A stretch of 6,221 nt of DNA from Prevotellaceae bacterium UBA1786 (GCA_002314525.1 DCGE01000018.1:1-6221); one strand, 5' to 3'. Counted from the stretch's first letter, positions 1 to 6,221 are shown. The notes: generated by a model not told the origin, from the sequence alone. Numbers and translations are program-made.

Positions 1-105
1 TCAATAATTTCAATAATTTCAATTGATTTTGCGTACACACATCCTTACTATACTGAACGCCTTGACTTTCAGCACTATAAAAGATTGACGCTTTTCATGG
101 AGTAG
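1..105 (+). CDS. Possible 3' end of an unrecognised gene (last 34 codons)
   Basis: From the first base of the window the plus strand is open in frame 1 up to a TAG at 103-105. The peptide ends with the residues DFAYTHPYYTERLDFQHYK followed by RLTLFME. The stretch from about residue 9 onward is mixed and aromatic-rich and looks protein-like, while the first eight residues come from a 9-bp tandem repeat that stays in frame. If real, this gene enters from the left and converges on the large minus-strand gene. I do not recognise the family. Against the call, 34 codons is short enough to be open by chance, and one minus-strand frame is also open across about 90 bases here, without an ATG. No convincing plus-strand terminator follows. 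Sequence to the left of the window would settle it. Confidence 0.28.
   Translation, partial: SIISIISIDFAYTHPYYTERLDFQHYKRLTLFME
2..19. repeat. 9-bp tandem repeat at the window edge, two copies
   Basis: CAATAATTT occurs twice back to back (2-10 and 11-19) and is followed by a partial third copy, CAATT. The array may continue to the left of the window. A 9-bp unit preserves reading frame, so copy-number change would be tolerated if the overlapping short plus-strand frame is coding. Confidence 0.6.
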
Positions 106-414
106 TTGACTTCATAACCACAATGTGTAATCTCGATCAGTTACTGTCATGCACCACACTCCGAAACCCTCGGAAATGCCGATTTTTCCGCAAATTTCCG
201 CAAATTCCAAAAAATTTTCAAATTTTTTTCTCGCTGAATCACAATTAGTTACACTGATTTTAAGTGGTATTTTCAGTCCCAAAATCCCCATTTTACAAAA
301 AAGGCTGTATAATATATATAGAGGGCAACCAAATTACAAACCAATAAACAAAAATACAATGCAAAGCAACATCACAACTTTAGCCTTTTGCTATCGGCCA
401 TTGTCGGCAACACA
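106..414. other. AT-rich non-coding stretch
   Basis: No supportable gene. An ATG-started plus-strand frame (149-508) crosses this stretch, but its product has no domain-like segment and its end runs into the 22-bp repeat array, where frame cannot be conserved. The stretch is rich in A and T runs around 183-230, has a 10-bp tandem duplication at 187-206, and contains the TA-rich string TATAATATATATA at 308-320. The last resembles a -10 element but has no partner at a sensible spacing: TTTACA at 292-297 is only 10 bp away. Short alternative stems, such as TCGG/CCGA near 170-182 followed by five T, are too weak to call terminators. Confidence 0.5.
187..206. repeat. 10-bp tandem duplication, TCCGCAAATT x 2
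   Basis: TCCGCAAATT is repeated exactly and without a gap at 187-196 and 197-206, followed by TCC, the start of a third copy. It lies just before an A/T-only tract (209-229) that ends in seven T. On the minus strand it reads AATTTGCGGA twice. One helical turn separates the copies, as could suit a paired protein-binding site, but nothing here identifies a binder. Confidence 0.6.
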
Positions 415-458
415 GACAGAGTCACCGAACCACACCAGCAGTCACTCACCACCGAAGA

Positions 459-703
459 AGCAGGGACGAAGAACCACAACAGCTGAGACGAGCATCAACG
501 ACAGCTGAGACGAGCATCAACGACAGCTGAGACGAAGGTCAACGACAGCGCTCGCGTGGCACCGCGAGACTAAGAGACTGACGTCCGAGACTCCGCTCTC
601 GCAGGCCCAAACCTCAGCTATCACGGAAGTAGGCGTCAGCTATCGTTTTGGCACGCGACAGCTATTGAGGGTGTGGAAATGGGCTATCGGAGGTGGTAGA
701 TAC
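459..703. repeat. Degenerate direct-repeat array with a 22-bp period
   Basis: Units starting at 459, 481, 503 and 525 follow one another every 22 bp. The copies at 481 and 503 are identical, that at 525 differs at three adjacent bases, and that at 459 matches 481 at about 15 of 22 positions. The unit begins AGCTGAGACGA and ends TCAACGAC, so the palindrome CAGCTG recurs at each junction. A unit at 547 is diverged (AGCG start, about 10 of 22 matches), and 569-615 is diverged and carries 3 extra bases. From 616 a second block keeps only the heptamer (A/G)GCTAT(C/T) at 616, 638, 660 and 682, again exactly 22 bp apart, with about 15 variable bases after each. Weaker in-phase similarity reaches left to 437 and 415; the unit at 415 matches that at 459 at about 14 of 22 positions. 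The period is not a multiple of three, so the reading frame rotates with each copy, which argues against coding. It could be an old minisatellite, part of a miniature element, or a set of binding sites two helical turns apart. Confidence 0.72.
481..546. repeat. Core of the array: three near-identical 22-bp copies
   Basis: Three consecutive 22-bp copies lie at 481-502, 503-524 and 525-546. The first two are identical. The third differs only where GCA of the earlier copies is replaced by AGG, three adjacent positions in mid-unit. Each begins AGCTGAGACGA and ends CAACGAC. Such near-identity beside heavily diverged units suggests recent duplication by slippage or unequal exchange, or local selection to keep the sequence. 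Confidence 0.9.
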
Positions 704-773
704 TCAACACTCTGTCTTGAAAGAAACATTACTTGAACCTATGCTATTTGACTGGAAGTGGCGCTTAGTTTTG

Positions 774-809
774 AAAAAAATCCGCAACACCATTTTCAGG
801 CATTGCGGA
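774..809 (-). terminator. Rho-independent terminator of the large secreted-protein gene
   Basis: Read on the minus strand, TCCGCAATGCC (809-799) pairs with GGTGTTGCGGA (791-781) in an uninterrupted 11-bp stem with two internal G-T wobbles and a 7-base loop, TGAAAAT. Seven T follow directly (780-774). The hairpin begins 41 bases after the TAA of the upstream minus-strand gene. Read on the plus strand there is no T-run after the stem, so it acts for the minus strand only. It marks the end of the GH115/large-protein transcription unit. Confidence 0.9.
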
Positions 810-850
810 CGGATAATTTATATGTCTTGGGTTTTAGCTGACAGCAATAG

Positions 851-3800
851 TTATCTTACAAGAACCTTGCTGGCACGCTGGCTGCCATCGGACATAGTGT
901 CGATGCGGATGAGGACACCCTTGGTGCGGACTGTCTTGCGACCGTTGAGGTCGAAGTACTGAGTCTGAACAGGTGTTTCGGCTGTCTCAACGACATTGAT
1001 GTCGTCGGCAATTTCCTTATCGAGCTTAGCGGCTGCGGTAGCGTAGTCGAAAGTAGGATGCTTGGCATATATCTTAGCCTCAGCATTGTCAACAGCTGCG
1101 AAACCGCCTTCGAATATAACCATGGCACCGAGAGTCATTTTACCGGAAGTGCCACCTTCAGCAGGGTTGATGGTGATATCGTCGATGAGAGTCTCAGTCA
1201 TGCCATAGTACGCGCCAATATTATCGATACAGAATTTCTTCGTGACATCTTCCATACCATCCTGCTTAACATAGAAGTATGAAGGAGTTTCAGTACCTTC
1301 TTCAAGTACATTGTCAGATGTTACGTGTGAACGGTCTGTACCGTAGCCACCGAAGCTGTAGACACCGACTGGGAGTTCAGCGACATCCTGCCAGATTTCG
1401 AAGTCACAACCCCAGCGTGTACCTGCCTGTGAGTTGGTCACGTTGAGCGGAGCAATCGGCTGGTTGTTGCCTGACCAACCACCCCAACCCCAGTCAGCAG
1501 CGTAGCCGTTAGGAGCGTTGAATGTCCAACCTGGACAAGTGCCGTCGGACTCTGCCTGGCTGACCGGCTGATTCTTTGCAGTAGTAGTGTAGAATACAGA
1601 GTTGCGGATGAAGCCAGAAAGATCAATAGGTGTGGTGACGTATGGGTTGTCCTCGCTCGGCTCTTCATCCGGGTATTCTACCTCCAGGAAGTCGTAACCG
1701 CCAGCGATAGCCTTGTAGAGTACGCATGTAACCATCTTCTTGAGTTTGGCAGCAAGTTTCTGGTCATCATATACAGCTTCGTCCATAGCCTCGAGTACTA
1801 CGTCATCGAAGAATGCAACGCTTTCCTCACCGTTGACGATTTCGTCAATCTTGATATAAGTCTGAGCGAGTTTGTTGACTTGATCCGTGAGTACGGCAAC
1901 ACCAGTATTTGATGCCATAAGGTTGGTGTTGAGAGTGTGGAGGGTCTGCATGTCGGCTACGAGAGGGAGAAGCACTGCGTCTTCTATCGATGAGCCTGCA
2001 ACAGTGCTGTATTGTTCTACATACTGGGCAGCCTGCTTGTATGAATCAAGATTCTGATACTTGGTACCTGTCATACCATCAACCTGAGTGGCGAGGTTCA
2101 GCAGTACGGTGCTGTAGTTGTCGATAGCCTTGCGGCGCAGTTCCATGTTCTTGACATACTGTTCAAGGTTGGTGATAGCCACCGTATATTCCTCACCTGT
2201 ATGCAAGGTGATGGTCTTGGCATCGTTGATAGCCTTTTCAAGTGCATCACGAGTTGTACCGGCATACTGAGCGGCAGCTGAGTTCTGGAGTTCTGCCTCC
2301 GCAGTTGCAACGGCCTTGTTGAGCTGAGTGTGCCAATAGGCAGCAAGTGAACCCATCTGTTCAATCTTGATGTTACCTACACTTGACTCACCGGTCATGA
2401 ACCACTTGAGCATGTACTGGCCGTAGTGGTCAGGAGTCCATGCGAAGTCAACCTTATACGGCTCGACAGCTGCATTACGGTCGCCGTTGAGTTGTACAGT
2501 CACGACATCCGTACGTTCGTAAACAACCTTGTTATCGTCTTCAAGGTCGATGATCTGGAATGTGTATTCGTTATTGTCACCCTTCCAGTTCACACAGTAC
2601 CAAGTGAAGTTGTGGCGTGAGTCTTCCAACAGGAGTTCCGGCTCACCTGCATCAACCTCACCGTATGTCATGTAGTAGCTTGTCGATGCATCGCCGCCAA
2701 GGTTACGGTTGTAGTATGCTACAGGGAGGTTTGGAACGTTGCTGTAAGTGAAGAAACGAGCACGCTGGCCGATGGCAGAGGTGCTACCCTTCTCACATGC
2801 AACCACCTCGCCGCTCCTGATTTCGTAGATTGTCCAGCCGTCACCCTCGTCAGGAGTACAGTCATTACCTACGTTTGAGAAACTGCCATCGACGATGACA
2901 CGGCTGTCGGCTGACTCGCCCTGTCCCATCTTGTAGGTCGATGCCTTGAAGCCCCATACGATGATTGCGTTGCCGTAGCCACCGGTATTGGTAGTGAGGC
3001 GGAGAACATATTTGCCGGCCTTGCAGCCTTCAATCTTGAACGATACAGTGCTTACAGCGTTGGCTGGTGTAGCCTGATCAGTCTGGTGAACTGTGGCAGA
3101 ACCTGAACCGGATGCAACTGTCGTGCCAGCCTCGTCAGTGAGTTCATAGAGGAAGTTACCTGAGTTTGACTGCCATGCAGAAACAAGGAGGTCGATCTGG
3201 ACGTCGCCTGCAGGAAGTTCGAACGGATAGTCAGCTTTCTCACCGTAAGTGAGTGCTGTACCGAGTTCGCCTGCATCACGCTGTGAGAGGTAGAAGCCCT
3301 GAGTGTACTGACCGTCTTCAGGGAATGCAAACATACGGATGCCCGAACCTGCTGGAACGATTTCCTCATCATTGAAGTAAGAAGTCCAGTTCTCGGAGTG
3401 ATTGCCGTTCTCACCCTTTACGTCAACCTCTGCAACTAAAGTGTATTCAATCTCCGCAACTGATATCTTGCCAGTTTCAATTGTGAGCGGGATAATTTTT
3501 TCGATTCCTACGCCCTTTGAACTGTAAACATTGCTGAGTTCCAGATAATATATACCCTTGCTGAGTTTTGTGTCGCAGAGGAATGTGACTGTCTTGCCGA
3601 ACTCAGTGCCCTCATCCTTGAGAGTGAGTGACTTGACACCCTTGATGACACCACCATAGATGGTAGCCTTCGGAGCCTTGGCACCTGTAAGATAGACATC
3701 CTTGTCGAATGTCAGCCGGAATTCCTTGATATCTTCGTCAAGTTCAAAACTGTTGTCCTTAGGTTCTGAGGAAACGAGTTTAGGAGCTTCCCAGATAGTG

Positions 3801-4762
3801 GATTCTACATAGAACGACTCATCAAGGAATGCAAGTTCACTTTCGAAGCTTGGTACTGCAATGCCGTCGCCAGGAGTTTCCGACCCTGAGTACATGATAC
3901 CTGAGCCAGTGGCATTGAATGACACGAGGACCTGCGGATCGTCAATCTGATCTGACACGAAGATGTAGAGATTTCCGTCAGTCTTGATTTCAACAGCCTC
4001 TACTTCCACCTCTGTGCCACCAGCTACAACCTTGGCACAAGACGGATCGAGCGAGATGACGCCACCGTTATCCTTTACGAGTTTGGCCATGTTAGTACTG
4101 AAACCGAAGTCAACCTTGATTACATCCATGTTATAGTAGCATCCTGCGATAGGAGCCTCCTCTACTACGATGTCGTCGATATAGTACGCACCTGTACTCT
4201 TGACTGAAATACGGAGAAAGCGGTTAGCTCCAAGCGGATTGGTGTCGTCGGCCTTGATTTTCGGATAGATTGTCTGCTGGTATTCATCGGTTGTATAATG
4301 GAACATGGCAGACTTAGTCTTGTATTCGTAATCGTTGAAGCCGGAGACCTCCTTCTTCTGGCTGTAATAGCCGGTGGATGTAGGAAGTACGAAAGGCATG
4401 TCGCAGTTCTCGTCACCACACATGAGTGCTAGACCTAAGATGGCAGAAGGGTCAGCCTTTGCAGCAAGGCGGACACGATAGTTAGTGTTGGCTTTGATCT
4501 TAAGGCCGTCGAACTTGAGCACGCGCTCCCAGTCCTGAGCGCTGCCTGCTTCCTCTGGAGAATAAACATACACAGCACCGCTGCCGGTAGCTGCATCGCT
4601 GTTTCCAAACTCAATCACGCCACCGGCATCCTGCCAGTTGCCGTACCAGTTGACTGTGTCTGGGGCAGTTTCACCTGCCTCTGCTCCATACTTGAGGACC
4701 TGCGCCTGAACAGCAGATGCTGAGAAGGCTGCAGCGAGAGCAAAAATAGTAATTTTCTTCAT
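851..4762 (-). CDS. Large secreted multidomain protein with sorting-type C-terminal tail, probable glycan-binding partner
   Basis: This is a complete 1303-residue protein of unidentified family; no catalytic domain is recognisable. Residues 1-20 are a Sec signal peptide: basic MKK, hydrophobic core, predicted cleavage VQA|Q. There is no lipobox Cys, so it is not a lipoprotein. The rest is tentatively divided by sequence texture. Residues 27-205 form a galactose-binding/CBM-like beta-sandwich ending YYIDDIVVEE, and 206-325 an unassigned beta-rich stretch. Residues 327-430 resemble a bacterial Ig-like (Big_5 type) domain (SSEPKDNSFELDEDIKEFRL). Two more beta-sandwich regions follow at 437-610 and 621-803. 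Residues 804-1030 are helical and FIVAR-like (e.g. YAGTTRDALEKAINDAKT). Residues 1045-1235 are a beta-rich domain with a Trp-rich patch at 1091-1096, followed by GCDFEIWQDVAELPVGVYSF. Residues 1262-1303 resemble a type A T9SS sorting tail (YFDLNGRK, TKGVLI, KVLVR). The ATG is chosen because the signal peptide follows at once; its leader is A/T-rich without a Shine-Dalgarno sequence, usual in Bacteroidota. It starts 71 bp after the GH115 gene on the same strand and has its own terminator, so co-transcription is likely. Binding of xylan-type glycans is inference only. Confidence 0.88.
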   Translation of the reverse strand: MKKITIFALAAAFSASAVQAQVLKYGAEAGETAPDTVNWYGNWQDAGGVIEFGNSDAATGSGAVYVYSPEEAGSAQDWERVLKFDGLKIKANTNYRVRLAAKADPSAILGLALMCGDENCDMPFVLPTSTGYYSQKKEVSGFNDYEYKTKSAMFHYTTDEYQQTIYPKIKADDTNPLGANRFLRISVKSTGAYYIDDIVVEEAPIAGCYYNMDVIKVDFGFSTNMAKLVKDNGGVISLDPSCAKVVAGGTEVEVEAVEIKTDGNLYIFVSDQIDDPQVLVSFNATGSGIMYSGSETPGDGIAVPSFESELAFLDESFYVESTIWEAPKLVSSEPKDNSFELDEDIKEFRLTFDKDVYLTGAKAPKATIYGGVIKGVKSLTLKDEGTEFGKTVTFLCDTKLSKGIYYLELSNVYSSKGVGIEKIIPLTIETGKISVAEIEYTLVAEVDVKGENGNHSENWTSYFNDEEIVPAGSGIRMFAFPEDGQYTQGFYLSQRDAGELGTALTYGEKADYPFELPAGDVQIDLLVSAWQSNSGNFLYELTDEAGTTVASGSGSATVHQTDQATPANAVSTVSFKIEGCKAGKYVLRLTTNTGGYGNAIIVWGFKASTYKMGQGESADSRVIVDGSFSNVGNDCTPDEGDGWTIYEIRSGEVVACEKGSTSAIGQRARFFTYSNVPNLPVAYYNRNLGGDASTSYYMTYGEVDAGEPELLLEDSRHNFTWYCVNWKGDNNEYTFQIIDLEDDNKVVYERTDVVTVQLNGDRNAAVEPYKVDFAWTPDHYGQYMLKWFMTGESSVGNIKIEQMGSLAAYWHTQLNKAVATAEAELQNSAAAQYAGTTRDALEKAINDAKTITLHTGEEYTVAITNLEQYVKNMELRRKAIDNYSTVLLNLATQVDGMTGTKYQNLDSYKQAAQYVEQYSTVAGSSIEDAVLLPLVADMQTLHTLNTNLMASNTGVAVLTDQVNKLAQTYIKIDEIVNGEESVAFFDDVVLEAMDEAVYDDQKLAAKLKKMVTCVLYKAIAGGYDFLEVEYPDEEPSEDNPYVTTPIDLSGFIRNSVFYTTTAKNQPVSQAESDGTCPGWTFNAPNGYAADWGWGGWSGNNQPIAPLNVTNSQAGTRWGCDFEIWQDVAELPVGVYSFGGYGTDRSHVTSDNVLEEGTETPSYFYVKQDGMEDVTKKFCIDNIGAYYGMTETLIDDITINPAEGGTSGKMTLGAMVIFEGGFAAVDNAEAKIYAKHPTFDYATAAAKLDKEIADDINVVETAETPVQTQYFDLNGRKTVRTKGVLIRIDTMSDGSQRASKVLVR

Positions 4763-4799
4763 AATAGTACTGATGTTTAATAAATAATGAAAATAATTA

Positions 4800-4822
4800 T
4801 CGACTATAAAGTCGGTTTTTTT
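4800..4822 (+). terminator. Short hairpin with T-run in the gap between the two genes
   Basis: On the plus strand CGACT (4801-4805) and AGTCG (4810-4814) pair around the loop ATAA. A flanking T-G wobble (4800/4815) extends the stem, and seven T follow (4816-4822). The geometry is that of a small plus-strand terminator, although no plus-strand gene lies upstream. In the minus-strand transcript the same stem is followed by ATAATTATTTTC, a poor U-tract, so it would at most attenuate or mark a processing point between the GH115 message and the large downstream gene. The 5-6 bp stem is marginal. Confidence 0.4.
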
Positions 4823-4833
4823 AGATTTCTATG

Positions 4834-6221
4834 TTACATGAATTTATTTCCGAAGTAGCTGTAGTGGTTGTTGTCGGGGTTAATGACCAGCTGCTCCACT
4901 ACTATCTCCGGGTCAATCATGACGACCTTGAGTGTGTGGTTGCCTGCAGGTACGGTGAAGATGGCATCAAGCCAGCGGATGTTGTCGAACACCTCGTCGC
5001 GGCGAGGCAGCTGACGGCCGTTCACGAATCCGCTGAGGGAGAGACGGCTGCGCTGAGGGAGGGGTTTGAGCACCTTCGAGACGGCAAGGTTCTGAGGAGT
5101 GTATTCAGTGAAGGTATCGACAAGTCCACGACGCGCATCGATGACCTGTAGAGGCTGGTCGTCAACCTGCACACCCAGACGAAGTCCGCGCTCTGGATAG
5201 ATATCCTGAGTCGGCAGTATTCCGACAGCCACGCACAGCTCACCGCCTTCGGTCTTGAGGTCATACTGCAACTGTGGGCCGTCGCCCTGAGGACAACTCG
5301 CATCCATCACGTTGTCAATTCCCATGCAACCCTCGCCACGGCCGAGGTCGGGGAGGAAGGTCCAGCGAGCGTCCTTTCCATCGGTCTTGCGGGTGAATTG
5401 GTGGGCAGGTATGCTGTACTCAGAAGTCGGTTTGGCGTCGAGCGAGTGGGTCACCCTGAAACGAAGGGTGAGTGGGTTGCGGTTCCTGTCGGGTATGGAC
5501 CACTGGGTGTAGCCGATGTGGTTGTCAAGCATCATGCCGTTCCATTTTCCTCCTGCCAGCTCCTTGTTGTAGTAGTCAGTGAGCCGCTGGTCTTTCTTCA
5601 TCAGAGCCTCGATGGCGAGCGAGTCGCCCAATGTGGCGTAGTTGTAAATCTGATGAACACCGGCACTACCCACTACAGGATAATAGACAAGCTGGTAAAA
5701 GGCGTCCTGCATATGGGCAGGGAGTACGGCCCTGAGATTCTCGGCACGAGTCTCCAAAGCCTGCCAGAGGGCACTGGTGTGTAGCATCTCCTCCTTGTTG
5801 AATATGCCAGGATATTCCACCTCAGCCTTGCGCCAGAGGTTGTACTTGCTGTATTTCGCGATGATGTCGGCAGTCTCCTCTGCGTATTCCTTGCCGAAAA
5901 TACTCTCCGCAAACCCGTTGAGCCATGCCTTCTCATCACCGGGTTGTATGGCCTCAGGATTCCATGCATAGTCCATGATGAAACTGATCGGCATCTCCTT
6001 CGGCTTGAGGTCGCCGACATTGATTATCCAGATACGGTCAATACCCGATTGGTAGGCAAGGTTGAGTTGTTCACGCAGTTTTGGAACGGTAGTGGTATTG
6101 ACCCAACGATCATTCCATGGACCACCATTCATGTCAATGTGGTAATACAGACCGAGACCTCCGCTGCGTTTGCGCTCAAAATCACGGCCCTTGCGACGGA
6201 TATAGCCCCAGTTGTTGTCGC
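4834..6221 (-). CDS. GH115 family alpha-glucuronidase, C-terminal half (5' end outside window)
   Basis: GH115 enzymes hydrolyse alpha-1,2-linked (4-O-methyl-)glucuronic acid side chains of glucuronoxylan, at internal as well as terminal xylose units, and typically act in the periplasm or outside the cell. Family members run about 800-950 residues; 461 are visible. The frame stays open to the window edge, upstream of the Met at 6132, reading DNNWGYIRR and then RSGGLGLYYHID. This belongs to the conserved barrel region, so 6132 is not the start. Next come LAYQSGIDRIWIINVGDLKP and EMPISFIMDYAWNP, the end of the catalytic barrel. A helical domain covers about visible residues 95-225, ending in KWNGMMLDNHIGYTQW, a family signature. 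The C-terminal beta-sandwich (about 265-461) ends IRWLDAIFTVPAGNHTLK and NPDNNHYSYFG, typical of the GH115 C-terminal domain. The protein stops at NKFM without a sorting-type tail, unlike its neighbour. No frameshift is seen. The signal peptide and N-terminal domain cannot be assessed. Context suggests a xylan-type PUL; no SusC/SusD or regulator is visible here. Confidence 0.93.
   Translation of the reverse strand, partial: DNNWGYIRRKGRDFERKRSGGLGLYYHIDMNGGPWNDRWVNTTTVPKLREQLNLAYQSGIDRIWIINVGDLKPKEMPISFIMDYAWNPEAIQPGDEKAWLNGFAESIFGKEYAEETADIIAKYSKYNLWRKAEVEYPGIFNKEEMLHTSALWQALETRAENLRAVLPAHMQDAFYQLVYYPVVGSAGVHQIYNYATLGDSLAIEALMKKDQRLTDYYNKELAGGKWNGMMLDNHIGYTQWSIPDRNRNPLTLRFRVTHSLDAKPTSEYSIPAHQFTRKTDGKDARWTFLPDLGRGEGCMGIDNVMDASCPQGDGPQLQYDLKTEGGELCVAVGILPTQDIYPERGLRLGVQVDDQPLQVIDARRGLVDTFTEYTPQNLAVSKVLKPLPQRSRLSLSGFVNGRQLPRRDEVFDNIRWLDAIFTVPAGNHTLKVVMIDPEIVVEQLVINPDNNHYSYFGNKFM

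Noticed and set aside
292..320. Plus-strand promoter around TTTACA ... TATAAT
   Set aside because: The hexamers are only 10 bp apart, the string is a simple TA-rich run, the Bacteroidota -7 motif TAnnTTTG is absent, and no supportable gene lies downstream.
149..508. ATG-started plus-strand reading frame of 119 codons
   Set aside because: The product is Ser/Thr/Pro/Asn-rich with no domain-like pattern. It crosses AT tracts and ends inside the 22-bp array, whose period would scramble its frame, and no convincing promoter or ribosome-binding context was found.
415..703. CRISPR array
   Set aside because: The 22-bp period is too short to hold a normal repeat plus spacer, the core copies are contiguous without spacers, and no cas gene is present.
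459..703. Plasmid-type iteron origin
   Set aside because: The 22-bp period fits iterons, but most units are too diverged, no rep gene is visible and the neighbours are carbohydrate-metabolism genes. Kept only as one possible reading of the array.
616..740. Remnant of an outer-membrane protein C-terminus (frame reading ITEVGVSYRFG near 620-652)
   Set aside because: The resemblance is only about a dozen residues, lies wholly within the 22-bp repeat phase and has no start or upstream domain.
4763..4800. Dedicated Bacteroidota promoter for the large gene
   Set aside because: On the minus strand TATTTTCA near 4784 only partly resembles TAnnTTTG, and no TTTG-type -33 element at the right spacing was found.
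4831..5784. Plus-strand open frames opposite the GH115 gene (4831-5151, 5312-5512, 5398-5784)
   Set aside because: They are shadows of a clear GH115 coding frame on the minus strand; their translations show no recognisable motif.
4834..6132. Met at 6132 as the start of the GH115 gene
   Set aside because: The frame stays open to the window edge, and the 29 upstream codons encode conserved GH115 sequence (DNNWGYIRR ... YYHID). The start therefore lies outside the window.

Overview
The window looks like chromosome or a contig from a gut-type Bacteroidales (Muribaculaceae, Prevotellaceae or Bacteroidaceae; genus not resolved). Three things point there. The large gene ends in the YxLNGR ... KG(V/I) ... 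KVLV(K/R) tail typical of secreted Bacteroidales proteins. Its translation start sits in an A/T-rich leader with no Shine-Dalgarno sequence. The neighbouring gene is a GH115 alpha-glucuronidase, an enzyme common in polysaccharide utilization loci (PULs) of this order.

Layout, right to left along the minus strand. Positions 6221-4834 hold the C-terminal half of a GH115 alpha-glucuronidase; its 5' end lies outside the window. A 71-bp gap (4833-4763) with a small hairpin follows. Positions 4762-851 encode a complete 1303-residue exported protein. It has a Sec signal peptide, several beta-sandwich or galactose-binding-like regions, one Ig-like region, a FIVAR-like helical segment and a C-terminal sorting-type tail. 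A strong intrinsic terminator (809-774) ends this transcription unit. GH115 enzymes remove (4-O-methyl-)glucuronic acid from glucuronoxylan. The large protein, which shows no recognisable catalytic domain, is most simply read as a co-transcribed secreted or surface glycan-binding partner. That role is inferred from architecture and context.

Positions 1-773 contain no confident gene. Base composition is uneven: AT-rich from about 170 to 360, GC-rich from about 540 to 690. The first 105 bases are open on the plus strand and could be the last 34 codons of a convergent gene (weak call). The most unusual structure is a degenerate direct-repeat array with a 22-bp period. It is clear from 459 to about 703 and perhaps begins at 415. 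Three copies at 481-546 are nearly identical, and a second block at 616-703 keeps only the 5' heptamer (A/G)GCTAT(C/T) at exact 22-bp steps. Because 22 is not a multiple of three, the array is not simple protein-coding repetition.

No RNA gene, CRISPR array, insertion sequence or attachment site could be supported.
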